From positions 1 through 64,000 of the forward strand of contig JANQNF010000021.1 of assembly GCA_028279705.1 (NCBI GenBank): 64,000 bases of DNA, in the 5' to 3' direction. The translations under genes and the position numbers were made by a program. This document shows positions 1 through 8,101 of the stretch, piece after piece; positions within the stretch are counted from its first letter, which is position 1; the number at the start of each line of letters is the position of its first letter. The notes beneath the pieces were generated by a model that saw nothing but the letters and a program-made list of their open reading frames with translations, ran no database searches and had not been told where the DNA came from. Origin of the DNA: an archaeon. Lineage in GTDB: Archaea; Aenigmatarchaeota; Aenigmatarchaeia; QMZP01; JAFGSV01.

Positions 1-342
1 ATAACGATCACAACTGGCCAGTCAGTGACGTTCGACCTCAATAAAGACGGAGTGGACGACATTGAAGTCACAGCAGGAGAACCAGGAGACGATGGAATGC
101 AGATCACAGTCAGCTACATCCAGGACCGCCAGCTTTCAGAAGAAGTGGAAGAGCCGGAACCGGAAGTTGTTGCAGTGCAAGCACTTCCTACAGAAGAGCC
201 GACTCCTCAGCCCCTTGACCCCTCACTCGTCGGTGCCGCGATCGCAATAGCGGCTGCCGTGATAGGCGGTGCTTTCTACAAGGAAAGGGGAAAACCTAAG
301 AAGAAAGCGAAAGCTAAAAAGAAAACGAAGACCAGCAAATGA
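1..342 (+). CDS. C-terminal part of a membrane-anchored surface protein (5' end outside window)
   Basis: The reading frame is open from the first base, so this is the tail of a longer gene. It begins in a beta-rich stretch with an EF-hand/dockerin-like loop (DLNKDGVDDIE). A short acidic, proline-rich linker (EEPEPE, EEPTPQP) follows, then one hydrophobic helix (about 20 residues, AAIAIAAAVIGG), and it ends in a Lys-rich cytoplasmic tail. That is the layout of an archaeal surface protein held by a C-terminal membrane helix. The calcium-loop reading is inferred from the D-x-N-x-D-G spacing only. It converges on the MEMO gene with a 12-base gap. Confidence 0.7.
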   Translation: MTITTGQSVTFDLNKDGVDDIEVTAGEPGDDGMQITVSYIQDRQLSEEVEEPEPEVVAVQALPTEEPTPQPLDPSLVGAAIAIAAAVIGGAFYKERGKPKKKAKAKKKTKTSK

Positions 343-354
343 AGAATTACTATC

Positions 355-1176
355 CTATCTGAACCCTATCGCATAATAGGCGACAACCGCGTTGTAATCA
401 CCCGATGCGTCTCCTGAAGACGACTTGTGTATAAGAACCGGTTCCAGTCCAAGCGTCTTTGCCGCTTCCATTGTGACTGCGATGGGCCCGTACCCGCAAA
501 CGGAAGCGTCCACTTCTTCCAGCTTCTTGAAGAAGTCTTGAACGTCGAGCTTTTCTATTTCTTCAAGCGCTGCGCCGTCCTTTAGGTCGGCAACGTTTTG
601 CGGCAGGTAATGCGAGAAGTCGCTCGATGCTATCAGCGCAATTTCAGGGTCCTTCTTCATGTGCAGCGCTATCCTCCTTCCAAGCTCCCTGCACTTCTTG
701 ATAAAGTCCTGCGAGTACGTGGTGTTCATCATGCAAAGCGGAACTATCGTGAAGTTCTTGAACCTGTGCTGCAGGAACGGAAGCTGAACTTCTATGCTGT
801 GCTCCTGGAAGTGGGCGTCTATGTCGGGCCTCACGAAATCGAGGGCTTGCAGTTTCTTTGAAAGGTCCTTGTCTACCTTGCAGTCCCCAAGGGGAGTCAG
901 CCAGTCGCCGTTTGACGAAAGAGAAAATTCCAGACCTAGGCCGGTGTGGTTTGGTCCAAGTATTATGAACTTCTTGGCAGGGTTCAGTGACGATATTGCG
1001 CGTGCGGCGGTCTTTCCGGAATAGACGTAGCCCGCATGCGGTGACACAACCATCCTGCAGTTTCCTTCCTTGGTTCCAGAAAACAGTTTCTCCATGTGCT
1101 TTTTCAGGTCCTGCGTACCGTTCTCGTAGAAAGTGCCTGCGACCGCAGGCTCTCTTGGTTCTTCCACGATTACCAT
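355..1176 (-). CDS. MEMO family protein (AmmeMemoRadiSam system protein B)
   Basis: A 273-residue full-length member of the MEMO family, a fold related to extradiol dioxygenases. Family signatures are visible: SPHAGYVYSG near residue 45, LGPNHTG near 74, SSDFSHY near 185 and CGYGPI near 228, which supply the conserved His, Asp and Cys metal-site residues. Archaeal MEMO is usually linked to AMMECR1 and a radical SAM enzyme; neither is next to it here. It starts one base after the HEPN gene stop, so it is probably the third gene of the nucleotidyltransferase-HEPN operon. The biochemical role of MEMO is not firmly established. Confidence 0.93.
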   Translation of the reverse strand: MVIVEEPREPAVAGTFYENGTQDLKKHMEKLFSGTKEGNCRMVVSPHAGYVYSGKTAARAISSLNPAKKFIILGPNHTGLGLEFSLSSNGDWLTPLGDCKVDKDLSKKLQALDFVRPDIDAHFQEHSIEVQLPFLQHRFKNFTIVPLCMMNTTYSQDFIKKCRELGRRIALHMKKDPEIALIASSDFSHYLPQNVADLKDGAALEEIEKLDVQDFFKKLEEVDASVCGYGPIAVTMEAAKTLGLEPVLIHKSSSGDASGDYNAVVAYYAIGFR

Positions 1177-1177
1177 T

Positions 1178-1654
1178 TCATTTTCCCTCCAGCAGGCTGT
1201 GTATATGCTTGAAGAACATGCCAGAATGCTTCACGCTTTGCTGTGCAGGTTCCCTGTTGGCCTGCGGCAGTGTCCTGTACGTGAATTTACCTCTCTTGCC
1301 CTTCTCGACTTCGAATATCTTCAGCAGCGTGTCAGCCCTTACCATCATACCTTCGTATATTCTCAGCAGTTCGACGTCGATGATTCCTTTCTCAACGAGC
1401 TTTTTCATTTCATCGTATGTTTTCCTGTGTTCTTCTGGGGCTCCTGTTTTGATGCCTTTCGATAGTAAATAAGCCTTTGCGGAATAGAATATACAGTAAT
1501 ATGAGTGAGTGATGACCGCACTGAAATAGGTATCACTGGGCATCCCGAATACATCCCTCTGCAGGTTCTCATCTTCGCTGATCTTCATTATCATTATTGA
1601 CAGGTTCAATTCGTTTTGTGCCCTGCTCATGTATATCTTATATTCTGAATCCAT
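1178..1654 (-). CDS. HEPN-domain protein, partner of a minimal nucleotidyltransferase
   Basis: A 158-residue all-helical protein. The central helix HSYYCIFYSAKAYLL is the hallmark of the HEPN family that pairs with minimal nucleotidyltransferases (COG1895/COG2250 type). The gene overlaps the nucleotidyltransferase by 17 bases, as in MNT-HEPN toxin-antitoxin modules, where the HEPN protein is the RNase toxin and the nucleotidyltransferase silences it by adenylylation. I find no Arg-x4-6-His RNase motif here, so ribonuclease activity is doubtful; it may be a non-catalytic HEPN partner. Family assignment is firm, toxin function is not. Confidence 0.82.
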   Translation of the reverse strand: MDSEYKIYMSRAQNELNLSIMIMKISEDENLQRDVFGMPSDTYFSAVITHSYYCIFYSAKAYLLSKGIKTGAPEEHRKTYDEMKKLVEKGIIDVELLRIYEGMMVRADTLLKIFEVEKGKRGKFTYRTLPQANREPAQQSVKHSGMFFKHIHSLLEGK

Positions 1655-2258
1655 GTTTCATTCCCTCCTTCAGTACATCATAAAATAATTGATGGTTATG
1701 TACTGCTAAATGCTTTTTTGCTATCTGCTTGCCGAGGTTTTCCTCATCGTTGACGAGCATTTCGACGAATTCGTCTTTGGTGAAAACGTGGGCATCTATG
1801 GGGAGAATGGATTTCTGCTCGGCACTATGGAGACCGGTTTCAGCCAGTTTCTTTTGCCTGTTGTCGCATGTTATTACCACTACGTCCAGATCAGAGTCGT
1901 TTTTCTGCTGCTTGGATGCATATGAGCCGAAGATCGCCATCGTGAAGAAGTGAGTCTGCTTCCCGATCTCCTTTTTTAACGTGGTCACGGACTTGCGGGT
2001 ATTTTTGTCCAGCTGCTCGTGGCTGAGCAGTGCGATGTAATGCAATGATGAATTGTTTTCGGTGTTCATTTTCAATAGCGATGACCTCCCGACCTTCCTT
2101 TCAGTTATGATACATTCTTCCTTGAACAGTGAAATCGCTTTTCCCAGCGTATTGTTGGATTTCTCGCCAGTGAACCGCTTTATGTCCCTGTACGTTAGTT
2201 CAGAGAACGGGTGTACTGCAAATGCCCTGAAAATCATGAGCTGTTTTTTTGTTATCAT
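1638..2258 (-). CDS. Winged-helix minimal nucleotidyltransferase (MNT, antitoxin-like)
   Basis: About 206 residues from the ATG at 2258. The first 65 residues look like a winged helix (MITKKQLMIFRAFAVHPF through KVGRSSLLKM), followed by a polymerase-beta-type nucleotidyltransferase domain with GSYASKQQKNDSDLDVVV, the G-S-x9-S-D-x-D signature carrying the two metal-binding aspartates. The longer upstream frame to 2408 runs into the divergent ROK gene and past the promoter, so I reject it. In MNT-HEPN systems this protein adenylylates the HEPN partner; the fused DNA-binding domain suggests autoregulation through the palindrome just upstream. Confidence 0.88.
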   Translation of the reverse strand: MITKKQLMIFRAFAVHPFSELTYRDIKRFTGEKSNNTLGKAISLFKEECIITERKVGRSSLLKMNTENNSSLHYIALLSHEQLDKNTRKSVTTLKKEIGKQTHFFTMAIFGSYASKQQKNDSDLDVVVITCDNRQKKLAETGLHSAEQKSILPIDAHVFTKDEFVEMLVNDEENLGKQIAKKHLAVHNHQLFYDVLKEGMKHGFRI

Positions 2259-2332
2259 GATACCACTTTTTTGGTTTATATAGACCATTTTAGTGGTATT
2301 ATATATAAATGTTTGCCTGTCAAATAGATAAT
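2259..2332. promoter_or_regulatory. Divergent promoter with a long inverted repeat
   Basis: The space between the nucleotidyltransferase and ROK genes holds an inverted repeat with perfect 8-base arms, ATACCACT at 2260-2267 and AGTGGTAT at 2292-2299. Inside it lies a second near-palindrome, GGTTTATATAGACC, around 2273-2286. TATA-like boxes face both ways: about 2274-2282 for the minus gene and TATATAAA at about 2301-2308 for ROK. The repeat covers both promoters and fits an operator for the winged-helix nucleotidyltransferase; that link is inferred. Confidence 0.6.
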
Positions 2333-3196
2333 ATGACTGGTTTTTATGCAGGTTTCGATGTCGGTGGTACCCATGTGAGCGGTGTCTGCATCGACAGGAA
2401 ACTTTCAATGGTCAAGGGCGGCCGCACGGATTTCCCTGATAAGAGAAAGAAGGGCTCTGTGATGAAAGATATATCCGTACTGGTCAGTGAGCTTTGTGAC
2501 GGTGAAAAGATTTCAGGCATCGGCATGGGAGTTCCCGGTCCTGTCAGGGACGGGGTCATGCTGTGGTCCTGCAATTCCAGGTTCATGGAAAAGACGGACT
2601 TTAAAAAGATGCTTAGGAAATGGAACAGTAACGTTTCTGTGGACAACGACGTCAACTGCATGGCCTTTGGTGAGATGACTGAAAGGAAGGTGAAGAACCT
2701 GCTTGCAGTCACTCTTGGCACAGGTGTTGGCGGCGGCATCGTGATAGACGGAAGGATCCACAACACGCGTCCCTATGCCGGTGAAGTCGGCCACATGTCG
2801 ATAGACCCCCACGGCGTGAAATGCACCTGCGGTGCCAGGGGATGCTTTCAGGAATACGTGTCAACAAGGGGAGTCATGGTACTTTCGATGAAACATCTTT
2901 CTGAAAAGCTTGCACCCGACAGGCTGCATTACATGGCAAGCAGGGGCGACCGGGCCGCAATCCACGTCTGGGAAGACTACGGCAAGCTTCTTGGGACAGG
3001 GCTTTCAAACCTTGCAAACATACTTGACCCTGAAGTCATAGTCCTTGGCGGTGGCATATCTGGTGCCTTTGAAATGTTTGAAAAGGAGATGAATAAGACC
3101 ATGAAAAAGAGGCTCCACATGAAGCCCCCTGAAGTCGTGAAAGGGAAGGACGATGCCGTGGCGTTTGGTGCCGCGTGCATGGCCATGAAGGCCTAG
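2333..3196 (+). CDS. ROK family sugar kinase (glucokinase / N-acylhexosamine kinase type)
   Basis: About 287 residues. It shows the ATP-phosphate loop [11 protein letters not shown] at the N-terminus, the second phosphate motif GVGGGI, the sugar-binding region [12 protein letters not shown], and the ROK zinc signature [12 protein letters not shown] (Cys-x-Cys-x4-Cys). These support an ATP-dependent (or ADP-) cytoplasmic hexose kinase; the sugar cannot be told from sequence alone. An ATG at 2309 is possible, but the one at 2333 lies the expected distance from the TATA box at about 2301 and gives the normal family N-terminus. The gene converges on CDC48 with a 4-base overlap. Confidence 0.92.
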   Translation: MTGFYAGFDVGGTHVSGVCIDRKLSMVKGGRTDFPDKRKKGSVMKDISVLVSELCDGEKISGIGMGVPGPVRDGVMLWSCNSRFMEKTDFKKMLRKWNSNVSVDNDVNCMAFGEMTERKVKNLLAVTLGTGVGGGIVIDGRIHNTRPYAGEVGHMSIDPHGVKCTCGARGCFQEYVSTRGVMVLSMKHLSEKLAPDRLHYMASRGDRAAIHVWEDYGKLLGTGLSNLANILDPEVIVLGGGISGAFEMFEKEMNKTMKKRLHMKPPEVVKGKDDAVAFGAACMAMKA

Positions 3197-5514
3197 CCAA
3201 CGTAGTCGCTGTCTTCTGTCTTCTTGCTGTCTTTTGTGTTCCTAGACCTCATCTTGTCCATGAGCTTCTCGTAGTGCTTTATGACAGCCTCGTCTATGCT
3301 GGGAGTAACCTCTTCGATTGCTTCTGCGAAGTGCTTCTTCTTCACTTCCTTTGCGTTCATGTTCTCACGCATGGCGTTGAGTCCGGCTTCCCTTGCAAGG
3401 GACTCGACATCTGCACCCGAGAATCCGTCGGTGTCTTTTGCAAGCTTCTTCAGGTCCACATCCTTTGCAAGCGGCATGTTCTTCGTGTGAACTTTTAGTA
3501 TTTCAAGCCTGGCTTTTTCGTTTGGTGCCTGAACGAGTACCTGCCTGTCAAACCTTCCAGGTCTCAGTATCGCAGGATCCAGCATGTCAGGCCTGTTAGT
3601 TGCAGCCATGACTGTAACGTTGTGCATGTCCTCAAGGCCGCTCATCTCGGTCAGTATCTGGGAAACGATGTTCTCCGTGACCTTCGTTCCAAGGCTCATT
3701 CCCCTCCTTGGTGCAAGCGAGTCTATCTCGTCGAAGAACACTATGCTTGGGGCGACCTGTTTTGCCCTCCTGAATATCTCCCGAAGCTTTCGTTCGGATT
3801 CCCCAACCCACATGGTGAGAACTTCCGGACCCTTCACTGATATGAAGTTCGCACCAGCTTCCGTTGCAACAGCCTTTGCTATCATGGTCTTTCCGCAGCC
3901 CGGCGGCCCGTAGAGTATTATGCCAGTTGGTGGGCTTATGCCGATCCTCTCAAACGACTTGGGATTCTTCAGCGGCCATTCGACCATTTCCTTTAGTTTC
4001 TCCTTGACATTCTCAAGACCGCCAACGTCTTCCCACTTGACGTTTGGTATCTCTATCATCACTTCCCTCATCGCAGACGGCTCCACCATCTTGAGAGCGT
4101 TTTCAAAATCCTTCTTGGTAACTCTGAGATTCTCAAGCACTTCCTGTGGGAGCTGTTCTGCCTTCTTCCAGGAAATGTTAGGAAGGTTTCTTCTAAGTGC
4201 TGACATTGCAGCTTCCTTTGCAAGTCCTTCAAGGTCTGCTCCAACGAAGCCGTAGGTCTTGTTTGCAAGCTCTCCTATGCTCACGTCGTTTGCAAGCGGC
4301 ATGTTCTTCGTATGTATCTCAAGGACTTCCTTACGTCCGACCGTGTCAGGCACTCCTATCTCTACCTCGCGGTCGAAACGCCCGCCCCTTCTCAGTGCCT
4401 CGTCGATTGCATTTGGCCTGTTCGTTGCGGCAATCACTATCACCTTGCCTCTTGACTTCAGCCCGTCCATGAGTGTCAGTAGCTGGCTTACGACCCTTCT
4501 CTCAACTTCGCCTGTCACCTGCTCTCTTTTTGGTGCAAGCGAGTCTATCTCGTCTATGAATATTATACTCGGTGCCTGCTTTTCAGCCTCCTCAAAAACC
4601 TTCCTAAGGTTTTCCTCCGAGCCACCATACCACTTGCTCATAAGCTCCGGTCCGGCAATTGAGAAGAAGCTTGCACCCGACTCGTTTGCAACAGCTTTTG
4701 CAAGCAGCGTCTTTCCAGTCCCCGGCGGTCCGTACAGGAGAACTCCCCTTGGCGGGTCTATCCCCACCCTTCTGAAAAGTTCCGGGTGCCTAAGCGGCAG
4801 TTCCACCATCTCCCTGATCTTCTCGACCGCGTCACGCAGTCCTCCGATGTCTTCATAAGTTATGGTGGGAACGGACTTCTGTTCCACATCCGTTGCCTCG
4901 GGATTTATCTCAAGCTCGGTAGCCTCCGTTACCTTGACAGGGCCGTCTGGATTTGTCGATATCACGACGAACTTGACGTTGCTTGGCATCGGCGTAAACG
5001 AGTCCTCGAAGCTGTCTATGTCTATTCCAAAAGAACTGAATATGTCGTCAAATGGACTTCGTGCCCTCGACTCCCTTCTCTTGACAACGGGTGAGGGGTC
5101 CAATATGTCACCCTTTGTAAGCGGCCTGAAGAGCAGGTTCCTTTTCATGAGTTCCGGACTTATCATGACTCGGACTCCCTTTGTCGCTGGTGCGAGCACC
5201 ACGCGGTGGGCATCCTTTACGTCGATCTTTCTTACCTTGATGTTCTCGCCGACGCCTATCCCGGCGTTTCTCCTCGTTATGCCATCCATCCTTATAAGGC
5301 TCAGTCCTGCATCAGCAGGATATGCCCTTATAGCAATTGCAGTAGTAACCTTCTGACCCTCAAGTTCAACAGTGTCTCCTTCCTTTATTCCAAGTTCGCT
5401 CATGCTCTTTGTGTCTATCCTGACAAGGCCCCTTCCAGACTCCGTCCTGTCGGTAAGCTCGCCTACCCTCATGCTGAAACCATTGCCGTTCTCATCCTTT
5501 CCCATAAACATCAC
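3193..5514 (-). CDS. CDC48/VAT-type AAA+ ATPase
   Basis: 773 residues with the full p97/VAT layout: an N-terminal double-psi barrel and four-stranded domain (about 1-140), then two AAA+ modules. Module 1 has Walker A GPPGTGKT near 262 and Walker [12 protein letters not shown]. Module 2 has GPPGCGKT near 540 and [15 protein letters not shown]. Both keep the second region of homology (ATNRP). It is a hexameric cytoplasmic unfoldase that extracts and unfolds proteins, often for the proteasome. The linker between the N domain and D1 has an insertion of about 45 residues rich in Asp, Phe and Ser ([11 protein letters not shown] onwards) that looks disordered. A winged-helix gene lies 39 bases upstream. 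Confidence 0.97.
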   Translation of the reverse strand: MMFMGKDENGNGFSMRVGELTDRTESGRGLVRIDTKSMSELGIKEGDTVELEGQKVTTAIAIRAYPADAGLSLIRMDGITRRNAGIGVGENIKVRKIDVKDAHRVVLAPATKGVRVMISPELMKRNLLFRPLTKGDILDPSPVVKRRESRARSPFDDIFSSFGIDIDSFEDSFTPMPSNVKFVVISTNPDGPVKVTEATELEINPEATDVEQKSVPTITYEDIGGLRDAVEKIREMVELPLRHPELFRRVGIDPPRGVLLYGPPGTGKTLLAKAVANESGASFFSIAGPELMSKWYGGSEENLRKVFEEAEKQAPSIIFIDEIDSLAPKREQVTGEVERRVVSQLLTLMDGLKSRGKVIVIAATNRPNAIDEALRRGGRFDREVEIGVPDTVGRKEVLEIHTKNMPLANDVSIGELANKTYGFVGADLEGLAKEAAMSALRRNLPNISWKKAEQLPQEVLENLRVTKKDFENALKMVEPSAMREVMIEIPNVKWEDVGGLENVKEKLKEMVEWPLKNPKSFERIGISPPTGIILYGPPGCGKTMIAKAVATEAGANFISVKGPEVLTMWVGESERKLREIFRRAKQVAPSIVFFDEIDSLAPRRGMSLGTKVTENIVSQILTEMSGLEDMHNVTVMAATNRPDMLDPAILRPGRFDRQVLVQAPNEKARLEILKVHTKNMPLAKDVDLKKLAKDTDGFSGADVESLAREAGLNAMRENMNAKEVKKKHFAEAIEEVTPSIDEAVIKHYEKLMDKMRSRNTKDSKKTEDSDYVG

Positions 5515-5553
5515 CTTCCAAGATTTTCAATTGAACATGATCAATGAATAGTA

Positions 5554-5772
5554 TTATTCCTCCCTTATCCTTAATATTATCGAGTGCTTCGTTTTTATTA
5601 CCTCCATTCGCGGCTCTTTCCGTACAGTTTCTATTATCCTGACGTACTTTCTTATCGTGACGTTGTGTATCCCCGTCTCCTGGGAGAGCTCGTTGATGGA
5701 GAAGGCCTCGTCCCTTCTCCTCTCAAGAGCACGCATTATCTCCTCCATTATCTCGAGGGGATCCTTTCTCAT
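5554..5772 (-). CDS. Small winged-helix DNA-binding protein
   Basis: 72 residues predicted to fold as one winged helix: helices from PLEIMEEIMRALERR, a recognition-type segment SINELSQETGIHNVTIRK, and a C-terminal wing (MEVIKTKHSIILRIREE). It has no other domain. It sits between a 63-residue ORF and CDC48 on the same strand, 39 bases from CDC48, and could be cotranscribed with it. Regulation of CDC48 or of its own promoter is a guess from position. Confidence 0.7.
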   Translation of the reverse strand: MRKDPLEIMEEIMRALERRRDEAFSINELSQETGIHNVTIRKYVRIIETVRKEPRMEVIKTKHSIILRIREE

Positions 5773-5800
5773 AGTGTCACCATTCTAATCATAATCATCT

Positions 5801-5992
5801 CTAGTTGAGGTAGAGCATATGGCCTAGCAGCGTGCACGCTGCTTCCATGCCTCCCCTCTTCGGCCTCCTGTCCAGCTTCTCCTGGTAGTAGCGCTCTATC
5901 CAGTCCGATGCTGGACCCGCTTCCACTTCCAGGTTCCCAGTTGTGCAGTTCTCGCTTAACATATCAATCACCCAATTAATATCAATACACAT
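5801..5992 (-). CDS. Small hypothetical protein
   Basis: A 63-residue ORF (53 if the in-frame ATG at 5962 is used). I recognise no family. The C-terminal half is Arg- and Lys-rich (KLDRRPKRGG) followed by a short hydrophobic end. It is preceded by a very AT-rich stretch with several TATA-like sequences (about 6000-6040) and is followed 28 bases later by the winged-helix gene, so it may be the first gene of a small operon. Coding status is uncertain. Confidence 0.4.
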   Translation of the reverse strand: MCIDINWVIDMLSENCTTGNLEVEAGPASDWIERYYQEKLDRRPKRGGMEAACTLLGHMLYLN

Positions 5993-6046
5993 ACATTATT
6001 ATGTACTTATCTATATACTATAATATATAGACATATATAAAACTTT

Positions 6047-6066
6047 CGGTGGAATGGGCTTTGCAC
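6047..6066 (+). repeat. 20-base repeat, copy A
   Basis: CGGTGGAATGGGCTTTGCAC occurs here and again, identical, at 12952-12971. This copy lies 29 bases beyond the stop of the intact transposase; the other lies in a region that also holds transposase debris. The inner part (GGCTTTGCACTTTTAATC) recurs as an inverted arm at the second site, as expected for an IS terminal repeat. Confidence 0.7.
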
Positions 6067-6095
6067 TTTTAATCCCAGTTTGAATTTTTAATGTC

Positions 6096-7127
6096 TCAGG
6101 ACGCGGCAGCCGCCGCCTTTTTGAAGTCGGATTCTAAGTTCAGTTCGAATATGGAATTTACGAGAACGCTGAGATTATGACAGACCACCTTACATAACAT
6201 CTCATTATACTGTCCATGTTCATCCTTGCTTCTGAGATATGGAAGAAATCTCCTCTTGATGACAGAGAAGGTACTCTCTACGTTGCTTCTCTTGTGATAG
6301 TAGTGCCTGAAGAGTTTATTGTGTCTGTCCCAGAACCAGAGCATTTCTCTCCAAGCTGTCATCTTTTTCCTGTTCTTGACCTCTATTACCGCTTTCTCCA
6401 CGTATCTCTTTTTTGGTTTTATCAGCGGCTGTGCCCCGATTCTCTTCACAGCTTCACAGTTAGCCTTAGAGAGGTATCCAGCATCTGCACACATGTACTT
6501 GATGTCGAACCTCTTTGCGGTCTCTCTCATGAGTTCTATCAGAAAAGGCGAATCATTGGCGTGACCTTCAGTTGTTTTAGCAGAAGTCACTATGTTCGTC
6601 TTTACGCCGCAGATTATGTGTAGTTTTTTGAACTCCTTCCATTGGCTCATTTTCTGAGACCTGAACCAACCTTTGGTCTCCTGCCAATTCTTCTTGAACG
6701 TTCCAAATCCTGTAGCATCAGCTGCAAAAGTTGTCTCTGCCTCCTTGAGTGGCACCGCCAACGTTATGTATAGCTTATGGAGATACCCTGTCATTTCTGG
6801 GCTTCTCAGATACTTGGAAACTATGTTAAAGTGGGGAACGTGACTTAGATAACCGAGAGCGTTAGCCATTGCCAAATCTGGCGTAGTGTGTCTTGAACTG
6901 AAACAATTGTATACCTTGAGAATGCAGCATTTAATCATATCATCCATTGGTATGGGCGGTCTTCCAATTCCGTCATAGTCGTATGGTATACCAAGAGAGT
7001 TTACAGCATCGTTTAGTATACGCATGGCTACAATTTTTTCACTTGTGTGGGAAAGATTATACGAACTCCAGTTCCTTTTTCGTGAACCGCCCATCTCTTC
7101 TCCGAAATATTCAACATTTGTTTGCAT
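6096..7127 (-). CDS. DDE transposase (IS5/IS4-like)
   Basis: 343 residues and apparently full length. The N-terminal part is a helical DNA-binding region, followed by an RNase H-fold catalytic core. Candidate triad: Asp in FAADATGFG, Asp in MCADAGYLS, and Glu in YHKRSNVESTFSVIKRRF, which also holds the conserved Y-R-E-K-like block. The C-terminus is Ala-rich. No frameshift was seen, so it may be active. A second, distantly related copy survives only as a C-terminal fragment at 13622-13849. It moves DNA by cut-and-paste. Confidence 0.9.
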   Translation of the reverse strand: MQTNVEYFGEEMGGSRKRNWSSYNLSHTSEKIVAMRILNDAVNSLGIPYDYDGIGRPPIPMDDMIKCCILKVYNCFSSRHTTPDLAMANALGYLSHVPHFNIVSKYLRSPEMTGYLHKLYITLAVPLKEAETTFAADATGFGTFKKNWQETKGWFRSQKMSQWKEFKKLHIICGVKTNIVTSAKTTEGHANDSPFLIELMRETAKRFDIKYMCADAGYLSKANCEAVKRIGAQPLIKPKKRYVEKAVIEVKNRKKMTAWREMLWFWDRHNKLFRHYYHKRSNVESTFSVIKRRFLPYLRSKDEHGQYNEMLCKVVCHNLSVLVNSIFELNLESDFKKAAAAAS

Positions 7128-7191
7128 ACAAACACTTCACAATTTTTCGTCCGCTTAATTGTAAAGTGAGTTATCTTTAAAAAGTTTACAG

Positions 7192-7294
7192 TTATTCGTA
7201 CGAATAATTATTAGATTATCTAATTTTATTCGAGAAATTTATATATATTAGTACGATAATATTACTATATAATGAAAACTTTTCGGACGATATT
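7192..7294 (+). promoter_or_regulatory. Promoter with stacked palindromes
   Basis: Before the ATG at 7295 are a perfect 16-base palindrome TTATTCGTACGAATAA (7192-7207), a second inverted repeat ATTAGA-TTA-TCTAAT (7210-7224), and a third site whose core TAGTACGA (7249-7256) matches TCGTACGA of the first with one change. A TATA-like box (CTATATAA, about 7265-7272) is about 25 bases from the start codon. The array looks like an operator region for a regulator in the downstream operon. Confidence 0.65.
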
Positions 7295-7546
7295 ATGTCA
7301 AAATCAATCGATAAGGAAACAGAAGAATTGAAGGACTTTCTCATAACTGCTGGTGTCGAAGAAGAGGAGCATTACGCCAAGATATTTTTCGATGAGAAGC
7401 AATACACAGTCAGAATTCCAAAGGAAGTGGGCGACATGCTCAAAATAAACACCAAGAAAGACGTATTCAAATTCATATTGAAGGTACAGCCAGCAACTTC
7501 AAAGAGGAAACACGAACTTAAGGGTTTACTGGTGAGGGGAAAATGA
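7295..7546 (+). CDS. Small hypothetical protein, first gene of an HTH operon
   Basis: 83 residues. After an acidic N-terminal helix there is a short beta/alpha unit (YAKIFFDEKQYTVRIPKEV) reminiscent of AbrB/MazE-type swapped-hairpin DNA-binding domains, in which 'R-I-P-K-E-V' is common, but the match is short and I do not assign the family. The C-terminus is basic. Its stop overlaps the start of the next gene by four bases (ATGA), so the two are translationally coupled, and it lies directly behind the palindromic promoter. Confidence 0.6.
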   Translation: MSKSIDKETEELKDFLITAGVEEEEHYAKIFFDEKQYTVRIPKEVGDMLKINTKKDVFKFILKVQPATSKRKHELKGLLVRGK

Positions 7547-7776
7547 AAATCAAGATTACGGGATTATTCAAGAAAGAAGAAAAGCTCATACTCAAGGCGG
7601 CGTTTAAGGCTAGAAGACCTCTCAGTGTCAAGGAAATATCAAAAAGGTCCACAATAAGCTGGGTAACTGCTGACAAGTACGCTAAGGAACTTGTGAAGAG
7701 GAATTGGCTTGTGACAGTAGATGTTGGGAAGCGAAAACGGTATGAATTCAACTACGATAGAATCGGTGATTGGTAA
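7543..7776 (+). CDS. Winged-helix DNA-binding protein
   Basis: 77 residues with a compact winged helix: EEKLILKAAFKARRP, then the helix-turn-helix LSVKEISKRSTISWVTADKY, a recognition helix and a basic wing (VDVGKRKRYEFN). It overlaps the preceding 83-residue gene by four bases. Such a small, single-domain protein behind a palindromic promoter suggests an autoregulator, or an antitoxin-like pair with its neighbour; the sequence cannot decide. Confidence 0.75.
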   Translation: MKIKITGLFKKEEKLILKAAFKARRPLSVKEISKRSTISWVTADKYAKELVKRNWLVTVDVGKRKRYEFNYDRIGDW

Positions 7777-7819
7777 TCATGGATAAGTTTCATGTTCGCT
7801 GGGCGGTATCATGACCGAT

Positions 7820-7852
7820 AAATTTATATATAATGATGTTACTATAAGTAAC
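7820..7852 (+). promoter_or_regulatory. Internal promoter with inverted repeat before an HTH gene
   Basis: A TATA-like box (TTTATATATA, about 7822-7831) is followed by the inverted repeat GTTAC-TATAA-GTAAC (7838-7852) that ends exactly at the ATG at 7853. A repressor bound here would cover the transcription start, and the downstream gene is itself an HTH protein. The position favours 7853 over the longer start at 7811. Confidence 0.5.
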
Positions 7853-8101
7853 ATGGCAGAATTAATGTGTGAGTTGAAGGAAGAACAGGAAATATCCCAG
7901 ATATGTAAGGACCATTCACTGAATATGGCTCTTCTGAAAAACTTCTTTGTGCTCGCATCTAAGGGCTTTAACAACGCAGAATTGGCACAGAAACTTGGCG
8001 TGCACAGAGTCACCGTCCAAAGGTACTGCCATGAATTACGTAATATGGAACAAAGTAAACATGAAAAGCTATTCTACTTTGCATTGAGGAGAGAGAAATG
8101 A
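7853..8101 (+). CDS. Helix-turn-helix protein
   Basis: About 82 residues from the ATG at 7853 (96 from an earlier ATG at 7811, which lies upstream of the TATA box). The HTH is clear: FNNAELAQKLGVHRVTVQRY, resembling resolvase/Hin-type or sigma-region-4-like HTHs. The rest is helical and there is no catalytic domain. Its stop overlaps the start of the 383-residue gene by four bases, so the pair is coupled and probably works together. Confidence 0.75.
   Translation: MAELMCELKEEQEISQICKDHSLNMALLKNFFVLASKGFNNAELAQKLGVHRVTVQRYCHELRNMEQSKHEKLFYFALRREK

Larger units (their letters stand above)
6047..7190 (-). mobile_element. DDE insertion sequence (boundaries approximate)
   Basis: One intact transposase gene flanked by AT-rich sequence. 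The left end is placed at the 20-base repeat that recurs at 12952. I could not find a clear matching inverted end on the right: the sequence near 7160-7180 (TAAAGTGAG) is only weakly similar. No target-site duplication was recognised. The element lies between a small operon near CDC48 and the palindrome-rich promoter of the next operon, at the edge of the accessory island. Confidence 0.45.

Noticed and set aside
2259-2408. Long N-terminal extension of the nucleotidyltransferase
   Set aside because: It would cross the divergent promoter and overlap the ROK gene; residues there are His/Arg-rich and do not look like a domain.
6047-6066. Reading the 20-base repeat as a target-site duplication
   Set aside because: It occurs once beside the intact element and once 7 kb away with inverted partners, so it behaves as part of an IS end, not as a duplication flanking one insertion.
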